Source: UBA4661 sp002405405
GTDB taxonomy: Bacteria; Bacteroidota; Ignavibacteria; Kapaibacteriales; UBA4661
Length of the DNA: 8,503 bases
NCBI GenBank assembly: GCA_036847245.1
Contig: DAIUAL010000147.1
Span: forward strand, 1 to 8,503
Reading direction: 5' to 3'
Under the pieces are notes generated by a model, which searched no databases, was not told the origin of the DNA, and worked only from the letters and a program-made list of their open reading frames with translations. This document shows, piece by piece, positions 6,993 to 8,503 of this stretch. The translations under genes were made by a program, and so were the position numbers. Every line of letters starts with the position of its first letter. Position 1 is the stretch's first letter.

Positions 6993-7472
6993 ATGTCAGA
7001 AAAAATTACAACAGTTGAAACATATATTGAACAACATTCTCCAGAACATCAGACTATTCTGCGAGCACTACGACTGCTCATACAAACGCATATTCCTTTT
7101 GTCCTTGAAAAAGTCAGTTTTGGGATTCCTTTTTATCATCACTATGGCATGTGTTTTTACTACACAGTTACCAAGCAAAACTATGTGGAACTCTGCTTGT
7201 GTCGGGGAAAAGAATTGCAACAAACATTCCCGCAACTTGAATCGCGAGGACGTGCCATTATTGCAGGAGTTGCTTTACGGAGTACCGAAGATATCGCGCG
7301 ACATGATATTAAAACAATGTTAATCTGTGCGACTGAGTGGAATGAACAAGCGAAAAAGCTCGGTATTCCCATGGTGAATAAGCAGATACGCTCAAGCAAG
7401 AAAACACATACAGGCAAACCAATTAAGGCGAACAAACCATCTTCTTCTCAACGTCAACGCAAGATATCATGA
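6993..7472 (+). CDS. DUF1801 domain protein (YdhG-like fold)
   Basis: The 159-residue product has the DUF1801 layout: an N-terminal helix pair (VETYIEQHSPEHQTILRALR, 8-27), the strand motif LEKVSFGIPFYHH (38-50), a core containing NYVELCLCRG (63-72), and a helix starting at DIKTMLICATEWN (105-117). The family is small and cytoplasmic, with an iron-chaperone/frataxin-like fold in some members. Its role is largely unknown, so no function is proposed. A Lys/Arg/Ser-rich tail (about 130-157) extends beyond the domain and may bind nucleic acid or simply be disordered. The ATG at 6993 is chosen because the earlier ATG at 6963 lies within the predicted -10 box and adds unconserved residues. No strong ribosome site is seen. 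Its TGA stop overlaps the next gene's ATG (ATGA, 7469-7472), implying coupled translation. Confidence 0.8.
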   Translation: MSEKITTVETYIEQHSPEHQTILRALRLLIQTHIPFVLEKVSFGIPFYHHYGMCFYYTVTKQNYVELCLCRGKELQQTFPQLESRGRAIIAGVALRSTEDIARHDIKTMLICATEWNEQAKKLGIPMVNKQIRSSKKTHTGKPIKANKPSSSQRQRKIS

Positions 7473-8491
7473 CAAAACCACTTTCAATAGCTGTCATTGG
7501 CGTTGGTCATTTGGGCGCAATTCACACCAAACTCCTTGCACAACGCACAAAAGAAAAAGACTCACATTTTATACTTTGCGGCGTGTATGATATGTCCCTA
7601 GAGCGTGCACAAACTATTGCCCAAGAATATGATACACAAAACTTTGTGACTATTGCCGACGCCTTGAGTCATGCCGATGCTGTTATTATTGCCTCTACTA
7701 CTGCCTCACACTATGCCGTTGCCAAAGAGTCTATCGCGCATGGCAAGCATTGTTTTATCGAGAAACCAATTTGCGCAACATTAGAACAAGCTGAAGAGAT
7801 AGCACGATTAGCTCAAGACCATGGTGTTGTCATTCAAGTTGGGCATGTGGAACGATTTAATCCGGCTATTCTTGCCCTTGCACATGAAGAATTTGCGCCA
7901 CGATTTATCGAGGGGCATCGTCTGCATCAATTCAAACCACGAGCTACCGATGTGTCAGTCATTCATGATTTGATGATCCATGATTTAGATTTAGTACTTT
8001 GGTTAGCAAAAGCCGATGTTATCTCTTGCGATGCTAATGGTGTAGCAATTCTCACCGACACGCCCGACATTGCAAATGCACGCATTACTTTTTCGAATGG
8101 TTGTGTAGCAAATCTTACTGCGTCACGACTTTCAGCCAATCCCCTTCGTAAGATGCGTGTGTTCTCGAATAATGCGTACTATTCCATCGACTTGGGTAAT
8201 CCTGACATTGAGATTTTTCGTTTGACAAATGCTGGCGAAACAATTCCCGAACACTTACAGATGCTTCAGCCTGCTCTCATGCTTGGTAATATCGAAGCCG
8301 GTACACAACAACGCTCGATTCATTATCAAAAAATTACCCCGCCTGCAGTAAATGCCATCATGCGCGAACATGAAGATTTCGCCAAAGCTTGTATGGGAAT
8401 TTCTCCTGCGCCAGTTGATGCTATTTCGGCATGCAAAGCACTTGCACTAGCTGAAACCAATCAGAATAAAATTCTTGCTTCTTTGGGATAA
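7469..8491 (+). CDS. Gfo/Idh/MocA family NAD(P)-dependent oxidoreductase
   Basis: The 340-residue protein has the normal length and order for the family. An N-terminal Rossmann fold carries the dinucleotide motif GVGHLG (11-16), then the catalytic-lysine motif EKP (98-100, Lys99). VGHVERFNPA (124-133) follows, then the D-x3-H-x2-D active-site signature in DLMIHDLD (167-174), and the substrate-binding beta-sheet domain (IANARITFSNGCVANLTASR, 201-220). Substrates are usually sugars or nucleotide sugars oxidised at a ring hydroxyl. This subgroup (VGHLG, GHVERFNP, RxTDVxVIHDLMIHD) is, from memory, often encoded among lipid A genes (lpxA/lpxI/lpxB) in Gram-negative bacteria and resembles GnnA-type UDP-GlcNAc 3-dehydrogenases. 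No lpx gene is inside this window, so the substrate is left open. It overlaps the DUF1801 gene by four bases and ends at TAA 12 bases before the window edge. Confidence 0.9.
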   Translation: MTKPLSIAVIGVGHLGAIHTKLLAQRTKEKDSHFILCGVYDMSLERAQTIAQEYDTQNFVTIADALSHADAVIIASTTASHYAVAKESIAHGKHCFIEKPICATLEQAEEIARLAQDHGVVIQVGHVERFNPAILALAHEEFAPRFIEGHRLHQFKPRATDVSVIHDLMIHDLDLVLWLAKADVISCDANGVAILTDTPDIANARITFSNGCVANLTASRLSANPLRKMRVFSNNAYYSIDLGNPDIEIFRLTNAGETIPEHLQMLQPALMLGNIEAGTQQRSIHYQKITPPAVNAIMREHEDFAKACMGISPAPVDAISACKALALAETNQNKILASLG

Positions 8492-8503
8492 TACTACTCG
8501 TTT

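Overview
The window is a moderately AT-rich stretch of bacterial chromosome with seven recognisable protein genes and one decayed gene. No phage, transposon, CRISPR array, tRNA or rRNA is visible. The gene content suggests a Gram-negative bacterium of the Bacteroidota/Chlorobiota type: a type III pantothenate kinase, a PanD with the N-terminal style seen in that group, a secreted DUF1800/DUF1501 pair, an EPS-type heparinase II/III protein, and a Gfo/Idh/MocA oxidoreductase of a family often found beside lipid A genes. Shine-Dalgarno sites are mostly weak, which is also common there. This placement is an inference from family resemblance only.

Left part, plus strand (1-1017): the 3' part of coaX (type III pantothenate kinase) runs in from the window edge and is followed by panD (aspartate 1-decarboxylase). 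Both belong to pantothenate/coenzyme A synthesis. The coaX frame carries an in-frame TGA at 44-46, aligned with a cysteine in a well-known homologue. It is either a disrupting mutation, a sequence error or, much less likely, recoding.

Middle (1018-1539): about 520 bases without an intact gene. The minus strand holds the last ~60 codons of a sensor histidine kinase, with no frame leading into it. A second short patch next to position 1500 looks like the H-box region of the same kind of protein. Together they look like a kinase gene that has lost its middle.

1540-3585, plus strand: a heparinase II/III-family polysaccharide lyase-like protein of 681 residues without a signal peptide. Its 3' end overlaps by 26 bases the 3' end of the convergent gene.

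3560-6845, minus strand: a two-gene unit, DUF1800 (Sec signal peptide) followed 31 bases later by DUF1501 (twin-arginine signal). Both proteins are predicted to be exported. The pair is widespread and its function is poorly defined.

6846-8491: a divergent intergenic region with a good sigma70-like promoter facing right (TTGACA-18-TTTAAT). It reads into a small DUF1801 gene whose stop overlaps (ATGA) the start of a Gfo/Idh/MocA NAD(P)-dependent oxidoreductase. The promoter overlaps the first ATG of the DUF1801 frame, so translation must begin at the second ATG.

I see no clear undescribed multi-gene system. The points most worth a second look are the in-frame TGA in coaX, the collapsed histidine kinase, and the DUF1800/DUF1501 export pair.
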